Positions 33,754 to 45,393 of a stretch of 64,000 nucleotides of DNA are shown piece after piece. The translations under genes were made by a program, and so were the position numbers. Origin of the DNA: Neostapfia colusana (Eukaryota; Streptophyta; Magnoliopsida; Poales; Poaceae); assembly GCA_030760725.1 (NCBI GenBank), contig JASWHV010000011.1, positions 77,539,765 through 77,603,764 of the forward strand. The letters run 5' to 3'. Below the pieces are notes generated by a model that was not told where the DNA came from, did not search any database, and was given only the letters and a program-made list of their open reading frames with translations. Each line of letters begins with the position of its first letter. Within the stretch, counting starts at the first letter, position 1.

Positions 33754-36582
33754 ATGGCCGGAAGAGGAAAAGGACGTGCTGCCAACCCCGCCAACAACAA
33801 CGATGAGGCATGCAACCCTCATCTTTCTGGAGGCCAGGACCGGGGTGGTCGCCGTGAAGGAGTTGATCCCCTCCACCAAATGCTGGAGAATCAAAATCAG
33901 CTCATCCAGAACTTGACTCAAGTGGTGGCCAACTTGCATCAAGTTCCACCTCCACAAGCTGCACCACGCCAACCAAGGTTGAGTGAGTTTCTAGGAACTC
34001 AACCTCCAAAGTTTGCAAGTGCTGCTGAACCTCTGGAGGCAGATGATTGGCTGAAGACCATTGAAAGTAAGATGAGGATCATACAATGCCAAGGGTATGA
34101 GAGGGTGCTGTTTGCCTCTCATCAATTGCATGGACCTGCTGCTGATTGGTGGACCGCCTACGTGGCCGCCCATCATGACCCTGAGAACATCACTTGGGAA
34201 GAGTTCAAGCGTAGCTTCCGCAACCATTACATCCCAAGAGGTGAACTCAAAAACAAGAGGAAGGAGTTTTTGGGACTGCAGCAGGGAAACATGACGGTGA
34301 GGGAATACCTCACTAAATTTACTCAACTATCCCGTTATGCCCCACGAGACATAGAGACTGATGAGCAGAAACAAGATTGTTTCGTGGAAGGACTTACCGC
34401 GGAGATGCAGTGTGCAATGTCCTCAAATGAGTATGAAAGCTTCCAAAAGATGGTGGACAGAGCATTTGTGGTAGAAAGGAAGCTAAAGGCCTTGGAAAAT
34501 GAGAATAAGAGGAAGGTCGGGTGGTCACATCAAGCCTCAGGGAGCAACACCCGCCCACGTATGATGCAGCAACCTACGGGGCAGACGAGCCGTGCTGCGG
34601 TACCCTATTCAGCACCAAGAGGGTACAACCCAAACTACAGGCCTCCCGCAGCACCAGCACAGCCGCAACGTCAGTTTGTGCAGCAGCCTCGCCCCGCATA
34701 TCCACCTCGACCAGCAGTGCAAGGACCCCCAAACCAACCCCAAGACAACAAAGGCCAGGCATCTAAGATTGGGGTGCAATGTTTTAGCTGTGGTGAAGTG
34801 GGGCACTACGCCCATAAATGCCCAAAGAAGAAGCCTGCGCCGCCACAACAGCAGAATGTAATGAGAGGATGGGTGAACCACGTCACTATGGAGGAAGCAC
34901 AAGAGGCACCCGACGTGGTAGTTGGTAAGTTTCCTGCCAATTTACACCTTGCAACCCTGCTGTTTGATTCTGGTGCTACCCACTCGTTCATTGCTCAAGG
35001 GTTTGTTAAGAAGCATGACCTAGCAACCACACAAATGAACCATATGCTAGTTGTAAACTCTCCAGGTGGAGAAATAAGGACAAGACAAGTGTGTCCCAAA
35101 GTGAACCTAGACATTAATGGGGTAGTATTTACTGCTAACCTCATAGTGATAGATTCACAAGGGATAGATATTATTTTGGGTATGGATTGGTTGACCAAAC
35201 ATAAAGGAATCATCCATTGTTCGACCAGAACGGTGGAACTAACTCACCCTAGTGGCACAAGAGTAAAGTTCATAACGATACACGAGCCTAGGAGGGACAT
35301 TAAATTAAATCAAGTTGAGGTGAAAGTTGAGGAAATCAGGACTATCAGGGAATATCCAGATGTTTTTCCGGAGGAGTTGCCAGGTATGCCTCCCGACCGT
35401 GAAGTGGAATTCGCAATTGAGCTAGTACCGGGAACAGCCCCGATATACAAGAGACCTTATCGGATGGACTCCAAGCAGCTAGAAGAACTCAAGGATCATT
35501 TGAGAGAATTGACGGAGAAGGGGTATATTCGCCCTAGTTCCTCACCATGGGGAGCTCCGGTGATATTTGTGCCCAAGAAAGACGGAACCCAAAGGTTATG
35601 CGTGGATTACCGTGCTTTGAATGAGGTAACCATCAAGAACAAGTACCCATTGCCTCGCATTGAAGACTTATTTGATCAGTTGAGGGGAGCTTGTGTGTTC
35701 TCGAAAATTGATCTCAGGTCGGGATACGACCAACTCAAGATAAAGCAATCTGATATTCCCAAGACAGCTTTCGTATCTCGGTACGGACTGTATGAATACA
35801 CTGTCATGCCTTTCGGGCTAACCAATGCCCCGGCATACTTCATGTATCTCATGAACAAGGTATTCATGGAATATCTGGATAAATTTGTGGTGGTTTTCAT
35901 AGATGACATTCTCGTCTTCTCCAAAGATGAAGAAGAACATGAGAAACATCTAAGGTTGGTGTTGCAGAGGCTGAGAGAACACCAACTATATGCCAAGTTG
36001 AGCAAGTGTGAGTTTTGGCTGAAGAGAGTTCCCTTTTTAGGACATATAATCTCGGAGGGAGGAATCTCCGTAGATCCTGCCAAAATCGAGGATATCCAGA
36101 AGTGGAAGACCCCTGAAAATGTCGGGGAAGTTCGAAGCTTTTTGGGATTGGCTGGGTACTATCGACGGTTTATTGAGGGATTCTCCAAGATCTCGAGACC
36201 TCTCACCAAACTGTTGGAGAAGGGAATCACATTCACCTGGACGCCACAGTGCGAGACGAGCTTTCAGGAGCTAAAGAAGAGATTGACAACAGCCCCAGTG
36301 TTGGTTATGCCAGATATGCAGAAGAATTTCACAGTGTACTGCGATGCCTCTGGAAACGGGTTGGGATGTGTTCTCATGCAAGAAGGACATGTCGTGGCTT
36401 ATGCATCCTGGCAGCTTCGGAAGCACGAGAAAAACTATCCTACACATGACCTAGAACTAGCCGCAGTGGTACACGCGTTGAAAATTTGGCGACACTATTT
36501 GATGGGGAAGAGGACAGAGATATATACGGATCATAAGAGTTTGAAGTACATTTTCACACAGCTAGATCTCAACCTCAGATAA
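33754..36582 (+). pseudogene. D gag-protease-RT-RNase H (ends at an in-frame TAA)
   Basis: A 942-codon ORF starting MAGRGKGRAANPANNND. Capsid (residues about 85-245, WWTAYVAAHHDPENITWEEF), zinc knuckle CFSCGEVGHYAHKC (from residue 343), aspartic protease LLFDSGATHSFI (Asp near 405), RT with PVIFVPKKDGTQRLCVDYR and active-site FIDD (residues 716-718), RNase H with YCDASGNGLG (Asp near 864) and TDHKSLKYIF. The TAA at 36580-36582 stands where E-type relatives have a Gln codon, and the same frame continues into integrase, so a single nonsense change splits a polyprotein of about 1489 codons. Otherwise intact; could be complemented in trans. Confidence 0.93.
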
Positions 36583-38223
36583 AGGAGATGGTTAGAGCTA
36601 ATCAATGACTTTGATGTGGGCATCAACTATCATCCTGGGAAAGCAAACGTCGTGGCCGATGCTTTGAGTCAGAAAGTGCAGGTCAATAAGTTGAGCTTGA
36701 AGGACATGCCTGCAGAATTGAAGGACGAGGTTATAAGGCTCAATCTATGTCTAGTAAATAGTGGTGAAGCCATCGCCATGGAAGTGGACTCCACACTCGA
36801 GCGAGACATACGCGAGGGCCAAAAGAATGATGAGAAGATACAAGAGATCAGACAGCTCATCAAGGAAAATAAAGCTCCTGATTTTAGAGAGGATGAACAA
36901 GGAACGGTGTGGCACGGGAAAAAAATCTGTGTGCCAGAAGTAAAGGAGATCCGTGAATTGATTTTGAAGGAGGCTCATGATTCCGACTATTCCATTCATC
37001 CTGGGAGTACGAAGATGTACCAGGACCTCAAGAGCAGGTATTGGTGGTATGGCATGAAGCGAGATGTCGCGGAACATGTTGCCCTATGTGACACATGTCA
37101 GTTGGTGAAAGCAGAACATCAACGACCCGCGGGGTTATTGCAACCACTCAAAGTGCCTGAATGGAAATGGGAAGAAATCAGCATGGATTTCGTCGTGGGA
37201 TTGCCTAGGACCCAATCAGGGTATGATTCAATATGGGTCATCATTGATAGGCTAACCAAGGTAGCTCATTTCATCCCCGTGAAAGAAAGCTATAGCGGAT
37301 CCAAATTGGCAGAATTGTACATGTCAAGGATCGTGTGTTACCATGGAGTGCCAAAGAAGATAGTGTCGGACCAAGGGACACAGTTCACCTCGAGGTTTTG
37401 GCAGAAGTTGCATGAAACCATGGGAACCCATCTGAACTTTAGCTCTGCCTATCATCCCCAAACTTACGGGCAGACGGAAAGAACCAATCAGATCTTTGAA
37501 GATATGTTAAGGGCATGTGCACTCAAAAACAATAGGAGTTGGGACAAGAACTTACCGTTTGCGGAGTTTTCCTATAACAACAGCTATCAAGCTAGTATGA
37601 AGATGTCACCGTTTGAAGCTTTGTATGGAAGGAAGTGCAGAACTCCCCTATTTTGGAACCAAACAGGAGAAAGTAAAGTGTTTGGTCCAGAAGTGCTACA
37701 AGAAGCCGAGGCGAAGGTGAGGGAGATTTGCAACAACTTGAGGACAGCACAGACACGCCAAAAGAGTTATGCTGATGTACGAAGAAGAGAGCTCGTTTTC
37801 AACGTGGGAGACTATGTTTATCTCAAGGTGTCCCCTATCAGAGGACTTCGTCGGTTCAAGGTAAAAGGGAAGTTGTCACCTCGATATATCAGACCCTTTC
37901 AAGTTTTGGAAAGGAAAGGCGAAGTGGCGTATCAACTAGAGTTACCGGTTCATCTATCGGATGTGCACGATGTATTCCATGTGTCACAACTCAAGAAATG
38001 TCTGAGGACGCCTGAAGAGGTGTTACCCATGAATGAAGTGGATGTAGCTGAGGATTTATCTTATGCCGAGCAACCATACAAGATTTTGGAGACAATGGAA
38101 CGCCTCACCAGAAATAAAAGAATCCGGATGTGCAAGGTGCAGTGGAAGCATCACTCAGAAGAGGAAGCCACCTGGGAGCAGGAAGATGAGCTCAAGGCAC
38201 AATTTCCGGAATTGTTTTATTAG
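36583..38223 (+). pseudogene. D RNase H end, integrase and chromodomain
   Basis: In the same frame as gag-pol after the TAA. It begins RRWLELINDFDVGINYHPGK, then the HHCC domain (LKEAHDSDYSIHPGSTKMYQ, CDTCQLVKAEHQRP). The integrase core has IVSDQGTQFTSRFW and QTERTNQIFEDM. A GPY/F-like part (SPRYIRPFQVLERKGEVAY) and a terminal chromodomain (PYKILETMERLTRNKRI, CKVQWKHHSEEEATWEQED) follow. By eye the chromodomain keeps the cage Trp but has Glu and His at the other two aromatic positions of HP1, as in group II chromodomains. HPQTYGQTE has Tyr for the usual Asp. No own start codon is needed if read through. Confidence 0.9.
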
Positions 38224-38254
38224 AAACACCAATCTCGAGGACGAGATTTCTTTT

Positions 38255-38264
38255 AAGGGGGTAG
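38255..38264 (+). other. D polypurine tract
   Basis: AAGGGGGTAG shortly before the LTR start TGTAACACCCC, after the family-typical CTCGAGGACGAGATTTC. Confidence 0.75.
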
Positions 38265-38267
38265 AGC

Positions 38268-39996
38268 TGTAACACCCCAAAATTTTGATTCAAAACTCTA
38301 AATCATGTTAAGAGGGGAATTTAAAATTTTTTGGACGTGTCGCATGTTTTGCAAAAATTCAAATTCAAACTGGAATTCAAATTAAACTCAAATCAGAAAA
38401 AAATAGAAAAAGAAAAAGAAAACTAAAACCTAACCGGCCAGTGGGCCGAACCCACCAGCCGGCCCACCATTCCCCCCCCCCCCCCCGCCAGCCCATAGCC
38501 GCGCGCCTCTCCCTCTCACTAACACGCGGGGCCCGCCTTCATCTTCTTCCTCGCGCGCGATCGGCCAACCCCGGGACATCTCTCTCTCCCGAATCAAAAC
38601 TACCCCCTGGAAACCGCGTCTCCCAGCCGAATTTTGATCCCGGACGACTCAAACTCGATCACAACCGACACACCGCCCTCCCCTGTCTATAAAAACCCCA
38701 GCCTCGTTCTGTTTTTCCCACGCGATCGCCGATTTTTCCTCCGGTGAGAACCGAGACTTCTCCGACGAATTCTGGCCGATCTAAGCTCGGAAATTCCGAT
38801 CTAACTCGCTGGTCTTGATCCACCGCCTCCGGGGAACCTTGCAGGTGCAAAAAACTCGGTGATTTGCGGTGTAAATGCAGCGCCGACGAGCTTCGCCGTG
38901 GTTTTGCCTCGGACCTTGTCGCCGATCACCTTCCAGGACCTCCGAGCTCAAGAAAACCCCCGAAGTGAGATCCCCGACCTCCCCTCTACCGATCTATGCC
39001 ATAAAATCACAGTTCTAGGAAGAATTCCCGAAGATCCGAAAGTTTCCGGCGAGATCGCCGCTTCCCGCCGCCGTGCGCCGCCGGCAGCGCCGCCCGCGTT
39101 CGATCAGAGCGACGTGGCCGCTTGTGCGCCGTTTATTTTAAATCGCACGGTAGGGTTTAAATCCCCGCGTACCGGTTCGACGTTATAATCTCAGCCGTCG
39201 GTTTAAAATTAGACGGTCCACGTTAGCCCCGCGTTATAAAGACTGGAAATCTTACGTGCTACCCCCTGGGGTTCTCGGGAAATAAGAGCTTGCACCGGAA
39301 ACTTCTGATCTAGCCCCTGGAACTTCAGAAAATCATGTAAATTCATTTAAAAAATCAGTTTTAGCCCCTGGACTTAATAAAAATTAGGAAAAACTCCTCT
39401 GTTCGTAGCCACTGGCCTAATGGAGGTTCTTTTAGTCCACCCGGCAACGGGGGATGAAATCACTACATGGTTATTGGATTATGATGATGGGATGGGAGAT
39501 TTGGACCATTTCACCTGTGTAGTAATGTAGGTGCTTAATAAGCTAAGGTGATAGGTATTAATTGCGTAGTGCTTTAACCATGAGTTCAACCTCTCCTTGT
39601 TCTAGCCATGCATGATATAATTTTCCCACACTTGCTGAGTACCATTGGTACTCAACCTTGCATATTTTGTTGGTTTATATTGCTGCTCAGGTCAAGATAA
39701 TGAGGTGGTGTATAATGACCAAGACTTTAGACCCGAAGATGGTTTCTAGGTTCATGGAGACCCCCGGGCAACGCCTGTGATGGAGCCCTCAAGAATAATT
39801 TTCCGCTGCTAGTTTATTTACTTGTGATGAACTTATTATTGTCCATCGAGACATTTACTATGTAAGACTTACTTATATTTGACACCTGGCTTGTAATAAA
39901 TGATGCTTCACTATTTGTCATCACATGTATGAGAAAATGATCCTGGCATACATGTGATATTCACTTGGTTGTTCTTCGGAAAAACCGGGTGTGACA
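38268..39996 (+). repeat. D 3' LTR, internally deleted (1729 bp)
   Basis: TGTAACACCCC...GGGTGTGACA. Compared with the 5' LTR it lacks about 1.57 kb at 39402 (join CTCTGTT/CGTAGCC, sharing GTT) and about 170 bp near 39468 (join CTACATG/GTTATTGG, sharing ATG). It carries a poly-C run near 38474-38487 that the 5' copy lacks. The rest is nearly identical to the 5' copy. Confidence 0.92.
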
Positions 39997-40550
39997 CCTT
40001 GGCAGAGAACTTCGAATTCTTGCCTTTTTAGCATCATGACTCCAACAGGGACGCAATGAGAGCGGAAACTCTCTTTGAACTCAGCCCAAGTTATAGTCTC
40101 CTGGTCGACATGAGTGTTGCAGAGAGCGTCCCACCAGTCAGCGGCTGCTCCCATAAGTTGGTGCGATGCGAAGAGAACTTTCTCTCGATCATTGCACTGA
40201 ACTATGGCAAGCTTCTTCTCCATGGACTTCAATCAGTCATCGGCCTCCATGGGATCATTAGCTTGTGCAAAAGTAGGCGGCCGAGTCCTCATGAACTCTC
40301 CCAATTGGTTGTGAGCCGGCGGTGGTGGTGGCAGGGGTGCAGGAGCGGGGTTGTTGTTGTTGGCTTGCAGCTGACCCAAAGTTTGGATCATTTTTTGCAT
40401 GAGCTGGTTCTGCATAGCCATCAACCGTTCCAGGTTGTTTGCACCAGCCCCGGGGTCAGCATTCTCAGGAACTTCAACGTGGTCATCCTCTTGTGGTTCC
40501 TAGTTGCCACGGACGTTCCTCCTTTGACGGCCGGTGTTTTCCCTCACCAT
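39997..40550 (-). pseudogene. E gag N-terminal part
   Basis: On the minus strand the ATG at 40550 (MVRENTGRQRRNVRGN) directly follows a CTCTCTCTCACAG acceptor-like sequence. A TAG then interrupts near 40501. The frame continues with MMAMQNQLMQKMIQTLGQLQ, a proline-rich linker, RTRPPTFAQANDPMEADD, and the capsid start FASHQLMGAAADWWDALCNT and WAEFKESFRSHCVPVGV. It runs into D at 39997 and continues, in frame, in 28991-29017 and 11501 leftwards. Confidence 0.85.
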
Positions 40551-40975
40551 CTGTGAGAGAGAGTTGGGTAGAATAGAAGTTAGAAGTTTAGACTGATCCC
40601 CTCAACTATTTGCATCAACGTGGATGGACTAAATATCTTTATTAGGAGGATGTGAACACATGCCGAAGCATCTCACATCTCTCTACTATGTGTGGTTATG
40701 GACAACGCTGAAGCGTCCCACGGCTCACACTAAGCACTCAAACACAAGCAATCATCACAAAAGTTTCAACACACAACTCCTATTCAAGCTTATTCAGTGG
40801 GAGTCCTATGTGTTTTAGGGTGTCCATTCTACCTAGGCTTGCACCCTACGGTCAATGCCATTCTAATGCCAATCTATGACTTCTACCTAGGCTTGTGTCC
40901 TATGTTCAACATGGCTCTAATGCCACTCTGTGACTAGGCCTGCGTCCTACGGTCAATGTGGCTCTGATACCAATC
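40551..40975 (-). other. E leader with PBS and two degenerate PBS-like copies
   Basis: The PBS is at 40961-40972 (minus strand TGGTATCAGAGC), three bases from the LTR end. Two further diverged copies of the surrounding sequence follow at 40914-40925 and 40860-40871 (TGGCATTAGAGC-like), each with a GTCACAGA or GTCATAGA part and a CCTACGGTCAA or CCTATGTTCAA part, at 47 and 54 bp spacing. So the LTR/PBS junction region is tandemly triplicated. No ORF0 like that of D is present. Confidence 0.75.
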
Positions 40976-42974
40976 TGTGACGCCTGGTCCCATGAAAACG
41001 GAACCCAGCTAATGCATATGTGTGCCTAGGATGTTCATCACACATACATATGTAATCCACAAACTGAATTCAGAATATAACCACAAATAAAAGGGTTTAA
41101 GCACTTTATTACATCAATCCATCTTATTCTTGTAGCGAAAGTCTCTAACATATTCTAGCAGCGGAAGTCTTCTAGACTCTAGCGGAAGCAAACTAAACAG
41201 TGGCAGCGGCTCCATGTCCAACTCCACAGGCAAGTTGACGGTAGATCACACGCCTAGTACTCCACATGGTCTTCGAAGTACTCATTTCCTGTTGTTGATG
41301 GTGTATGATAATGCAAGGGTGAGTACATGTCGTACTCAGCAAGTGCGGGACATATGACATATAGCTTAGATCAAGGTAGGTATAAAAAGTCTCATTGCAG
41401 AAAGCAAAGTTTATTTCACAAACATATATCCCAACATATATCCAATTAAAACATCAACATACCTCCATCATGATTCACCTCTTTATCATGTCTCATCCAG
41501 ACATTTATCTTTCTCAACTTTTTCTCATGCTCATAATAACCATCTCATGATCATATCCATCTCATGATCATATATCCAAACCAAAACACAGTGTTACGAC
41601 TCAACAGTCCCAATCTCATTACCAAGACTCAACAGTCCCGAAACCAAATCCAAAGACCAAACCATAACCAAACCAATAACCATACCAATAACCAAACCGA
41701 ACATCCATACCTCCCTCTAATCATGTGAGTTGGCCAGTCGCTTGTGACCGTAAGCACGACTATCATGATAGTTTTACACTCTTAAGAGTTTGCACCACTT
41801 TACCCACAAGTTTGTAATTTCGTCACCTGTCGGCGACTACAGAACCTCCATTATACAACCGTCGGTGTATGGCCAAGAGATCGCAAAATAGCCTTCACAA
41901 AGGGGCTACTAGATGTATGGACTCACTAAGGTTTCACCAGCAGGCTAGAATCACCATTCTCCCACCTACGGGCCCCCTCTTGTGCCATGCAATTCCCAGG
42001 ACAATCCTCTCTCGACTCCCATTCCCCGCGCCTTCCACGGTCCATAACAATCTAGCAACTTACCTAATTAGTCAGCTAAGCCGCACCCATATTTGGCCTT
42101 ATGGTGGCACTGTATTCCTAGCATGTGCTGGCATGAACCGGTCCATAGATCTACGGCAAGTAACCACCATAACATTCTACCACTTCCACAAACCAAGCTT
42201 ACCTAGATCTCCTCCGATTCATGTTCATTATCATCATCAAGTTTTCATTAACATTATTCATATGAGTGCAGTAGCTAGACACATTCTATCGCTTCCCATA
42301 TCCCGCGGATTAGTGAAGCAAAAAGTAAAAATCGACCATACCCGACTCATCAACTTTCCCTGGCGGCAAGAGTGGTTATCAAAACTAGTAAACTCCTATA
42401 AAAGGGTTTCCCATCAAGTTGACTCAAGCATACACAGTTTTCGCAAACAAAACAATTTTTAAAACATGGGATCAATATGGTCAAGGGGCACTTGCCTTGT
42501 TCCTATGGCTTCTGTTGGTCACTGATCTCAAAGTCTTGGTGTTGTAGTCCTTCTTAGATAGCTCCCTGAGCTTGTCCTTCTACTTACGATCACGCACATA
42601 CAAAATTTACAGCAATCAAACATCATGCACAATCCTTACTCAAGATGCAATGGTGCATATGCATGCTAATCCTATGGTGTTGTTTTTTTATTAGATCAGT
42701 CTGTACGTGTTCTTGCATATTTTAACGGATTGCATGTGGTTTTACGATGAACAAAGGTGTAAGGATCAAGTGTGGACGTGGTGATGATCTCGACTCAAGA
42801 TCTAGATCAATTCCACCGTTAAAAACCGTTCAACACATATCTGTCCACACGAAAAAGCTTCTGTTTGAAGGGATCGAAGAAACAGATGCAAAGAAACCGC
42901 GATGACATCGTAAGGTGGTAATGGAGACCTACCTTACTTCCTTCGGGGCCTTCCTCCTAGCAATGGCAGCAGGA
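40976..42974 (-). repeat. E 5' LTR, inner (PBS-side) part
   Basis: In E orientation this is the 3' half of the LTR, ending GGACCAGGCGTCACA at 40976. 42359-42974 matches 5455-6073 of the other LTR. The homologous LTR end in F (48930-49596) also aligns. The boundary at 42974/42975 is the truncated left end of T2. Confidence 0.85.
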
Positions 42975-43385
42975 TGACCGCAGCAGGAAGATCAAGAACC
43001 GGGGCGGTGGCAAGATGAAGCCACCGACCGCAGCTCCCGCTGCTGAAGCAGCAGCACCCAGTGGAGCTCGGGAGCCACGCCCCGACAAGAGGCAGCGGCA
43101 GTCACAAGCCCCAGACGGTGACCAAGGCGAGTCGTGCCCCGTGCACAACACCAGCAACCATACTGCTGCTGAGTGTCGGGAGATCCAGAAGCTCGCGGAG
43201 CACTTCCGCAAGGGGAAGCAACCGCGTTCAGACGCCCCTCCTTTTCGTCAAAGGAAGGGCAAGCAGAAGGTCGATACCCAAGACAACGTCGACCACCAAG
43301 TGGAGTTCCAGGAGCCTCAGCGCGCCGTGGAGGCGGTACACAACCATGAGGACTCCAGCTCCAGCGACGATGAGTCATGGCGGTA
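42975..43385 (+). pseudogene. T2 gag C-terminal remnant
   Basis: The reading frame around 43015-43385 encodes RPDKRQRQSQAPDGDQGESC followed by CPVHNTSNHTAAEC, the same Cys/His knuckle-like motif as in T3 gag (CPVHGAGNHTAAEC), and ends DDESWR-stop. Upstream gag is missing. Confidence 0.8.
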
Positions 43386-45393
43386 GCCCACTACGACTAC
43401 CCCAAAGATCTGTGGAGACTGCACTGCTGCAGTATCAGCCTTGGAAAAGCTCCAAGCAATTGCAGCAGCCCAAGCACCAGCCCCCGGTGGTGCAGAACCG
43501 GGCCAGCTCCACCCGAGCGCACGCCCCCGTGCCTCGGCCTCACCTCCCGGGGGCCGCCCAGGATCCGTCAACTTCCTATTGGCCTGAGCCAATGGAAGAA
43601 GACATCCTGGGTCCCCCAAGAAGAGTCCAGGTCCGCCTACCTCTTGTCGGCCTGAGCCAATAGAGGAAGGTACCCCGGGGCTCCCGGGAGAAGCCGCGCA
43701 GGACCAGCTCCGCGCGCGAAGATATCGACCTCGTCGACGAGGCACGATTACAAGCAACACTCCACAACGCACGGTTCCGGCTGGTGCTCCGGCGTTACCG
43801 CCAAAGGACCAAGCGCGTCTGGGAGCTACAAGAAGGCGACCTGGTGCAGCGACGCACACTTTCACGCGAAGGACCTATAAACTCTCCCCCAGCAGGGAAG
43901 GTCCCTTCCGAGTCACGAAAGTTGCCGCCCCAGGTACATACGCCTCTCCTCCAAGGATGGGATCCGCTCCCGGACCCTTGGAGCATGGAACATCACAGTA
44001 AGTTCTATCCCCAGAGCATTAGTAGAACAGGCCTTTTCCTTATTGTAATAGATCCCATAGGCTCCAGGAACAGCGCTCGGAGCAGCTAAGCCTCAGGGGA
44101 CGGTCTAGGACTACGTTCTTCTTGGCCTGGTTCCGACCCCAAGCGCTTAGAGTCTTGCTTCCCTTCTTAATGGGGCGGGCCGTTGCCTCCATGTTCAGCC
44201 GGCCTTCCTCATACGGGCATTTGCACAGAAACCTGTTCTACCACGCTCTTACTTATGTGCTCATTTAAATTACGCATTAATTTCTATGACCGCACTTTCC
44301 ATGTATGCTCACCGTACATTTAGCTCCCCTTTCCCGCTCTCATCCATAGTCAGCATTTGCTGACCTACCGAAGGCGGTTGCGCTTGAGGCACCTGCCGAT
44401 AGCCAGGGGGCCTTTCGGGCCTCCCCCAGTCAGGTGTTGCGGTGCCAGTTGGTTACCTCTAGGAAAGGCCTCCGCTGTGCATGGGGGGTCCAGGGTGCGT
44501 AGCCTGCTTTGCCTGGTTCTGACCCAAAGTGTGTGCGCCCTATCCTTCGGAGGTCCAGGGGAGTACAGCCGCTTTGGCTGGTTCCGTATCGAAAGCCTGT
44601 ACACTCTGCCTCCCCGGCGTTAGGTCCGGTACTAGGTGTCGGACGGTACGTACCCTAACCTCGGAGGGAGCCGGACCCCCGGCGCCTCGCGCACAGAATT
44701 GCCCAATCCCCGTATGCCGGACCAGGACCGTAAGCCAAATAAGACTAGGAGACGAGGAAGGGAAAGCCCTCAAGGAGAATTACACTTCCTCTACCTGTGT
44801 GCAGGACCTTAAGGTTTTAGCTACGGGAACTGCACAGGGGAGGGCCAGAGCTATCGACTACTCCAGCGCAAGACCGGAGGATCCGGGTCTCGCCCCTTCC
44901 GTAGGGGCGAGCCTCGAAGGCCCCACGTGTACCAGCGAGACTAGAGCTCTCCTCTCTCAGGGGATAGCCCCGGGCTCGCCGCGTGGCCGGCAGAGCCGGG
45001 CCCCGCTCCCTCCGATGGGACAGGCTCCGAAGGCTCCACGTGTCTCGTGGGGCCGGGCCACCCCCTTCTCAGAGGAGCCTCGGGCCCGCCACGTGGTCAG
45101 CAGATCCGGGCCTCCCCCCGTCCTTACGGGGCGAGCTCCCAAGACCCCTTGGGCCCTTAGCACAATAAGGACCCTAGGAAGGTGTCTGTGTAAGACTTCA
45201 AGATTGGTGGAGACCTCTGAGTACCTTGCGGAGCTAAGGACTCGGGCAGGTCAAGCCAAGAAGAAGATAAAGGAACACAGACACAGAAAACAACAAGGGT
45301 CTATTCATTCAAGGCTCCATGAGCTCGACTACAGACTCGACAAAGACAAGAAGAAAAAAATGTAGGCTCTGGAATCCGGTAGACGACACTTAC
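43386..45393 (+). other. T2 untranslated internal region
   Basis: Conserved with T1 positions about 10-1820 and T3 about 52750-54560 at the nucleotide level. Contains an internal G-box array at about 44890-45130. No plausible protein. Near 45365 the sequence jumps from the antisense-ORF intron directly to sequence corresponding to T1 about 1820, so exon 2 (coiled coil) of the antisense ORF is deleted. Confidence 0.6.

Larger units (their letters stand above)
29018..39996 (+). mobile_element. D: young Tekay/Del-like chromovirus with an extra ORF0
   Basis: A perfect 5 bp target duplication CCTTG flanks the element (29013-29017 and 39997-40001). The order is 5' LTR, PBS (TGGTATCAGAGC), leader, ORF0, gag-protease-RT-RNase H-integrase-chromodomain, PPT and 3' LTR. 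Where the LTRs align they differ at roughly 18-20 sites in about 1.6 kb by my count, so it is the youngest datable insertion here. The gag-pol frame is broken by one stop. The 3' LTR has two internal deletions. Confidence 0.93.

Noticed and set aside
38441..39188. GC-rich ORFs at the start of the D LTRs (also 29602-29931)
   Set aside because: They are duplicated because both LTRs contain them, include the TATA region, and show no domain; more likely untranslated LTR sequence.
41869..42462. A 197-codon ORF within the E 5' LTR
   Set aside because: It lies inside an LTR, has no domain, and the homologous F LTR shows no matching frame.
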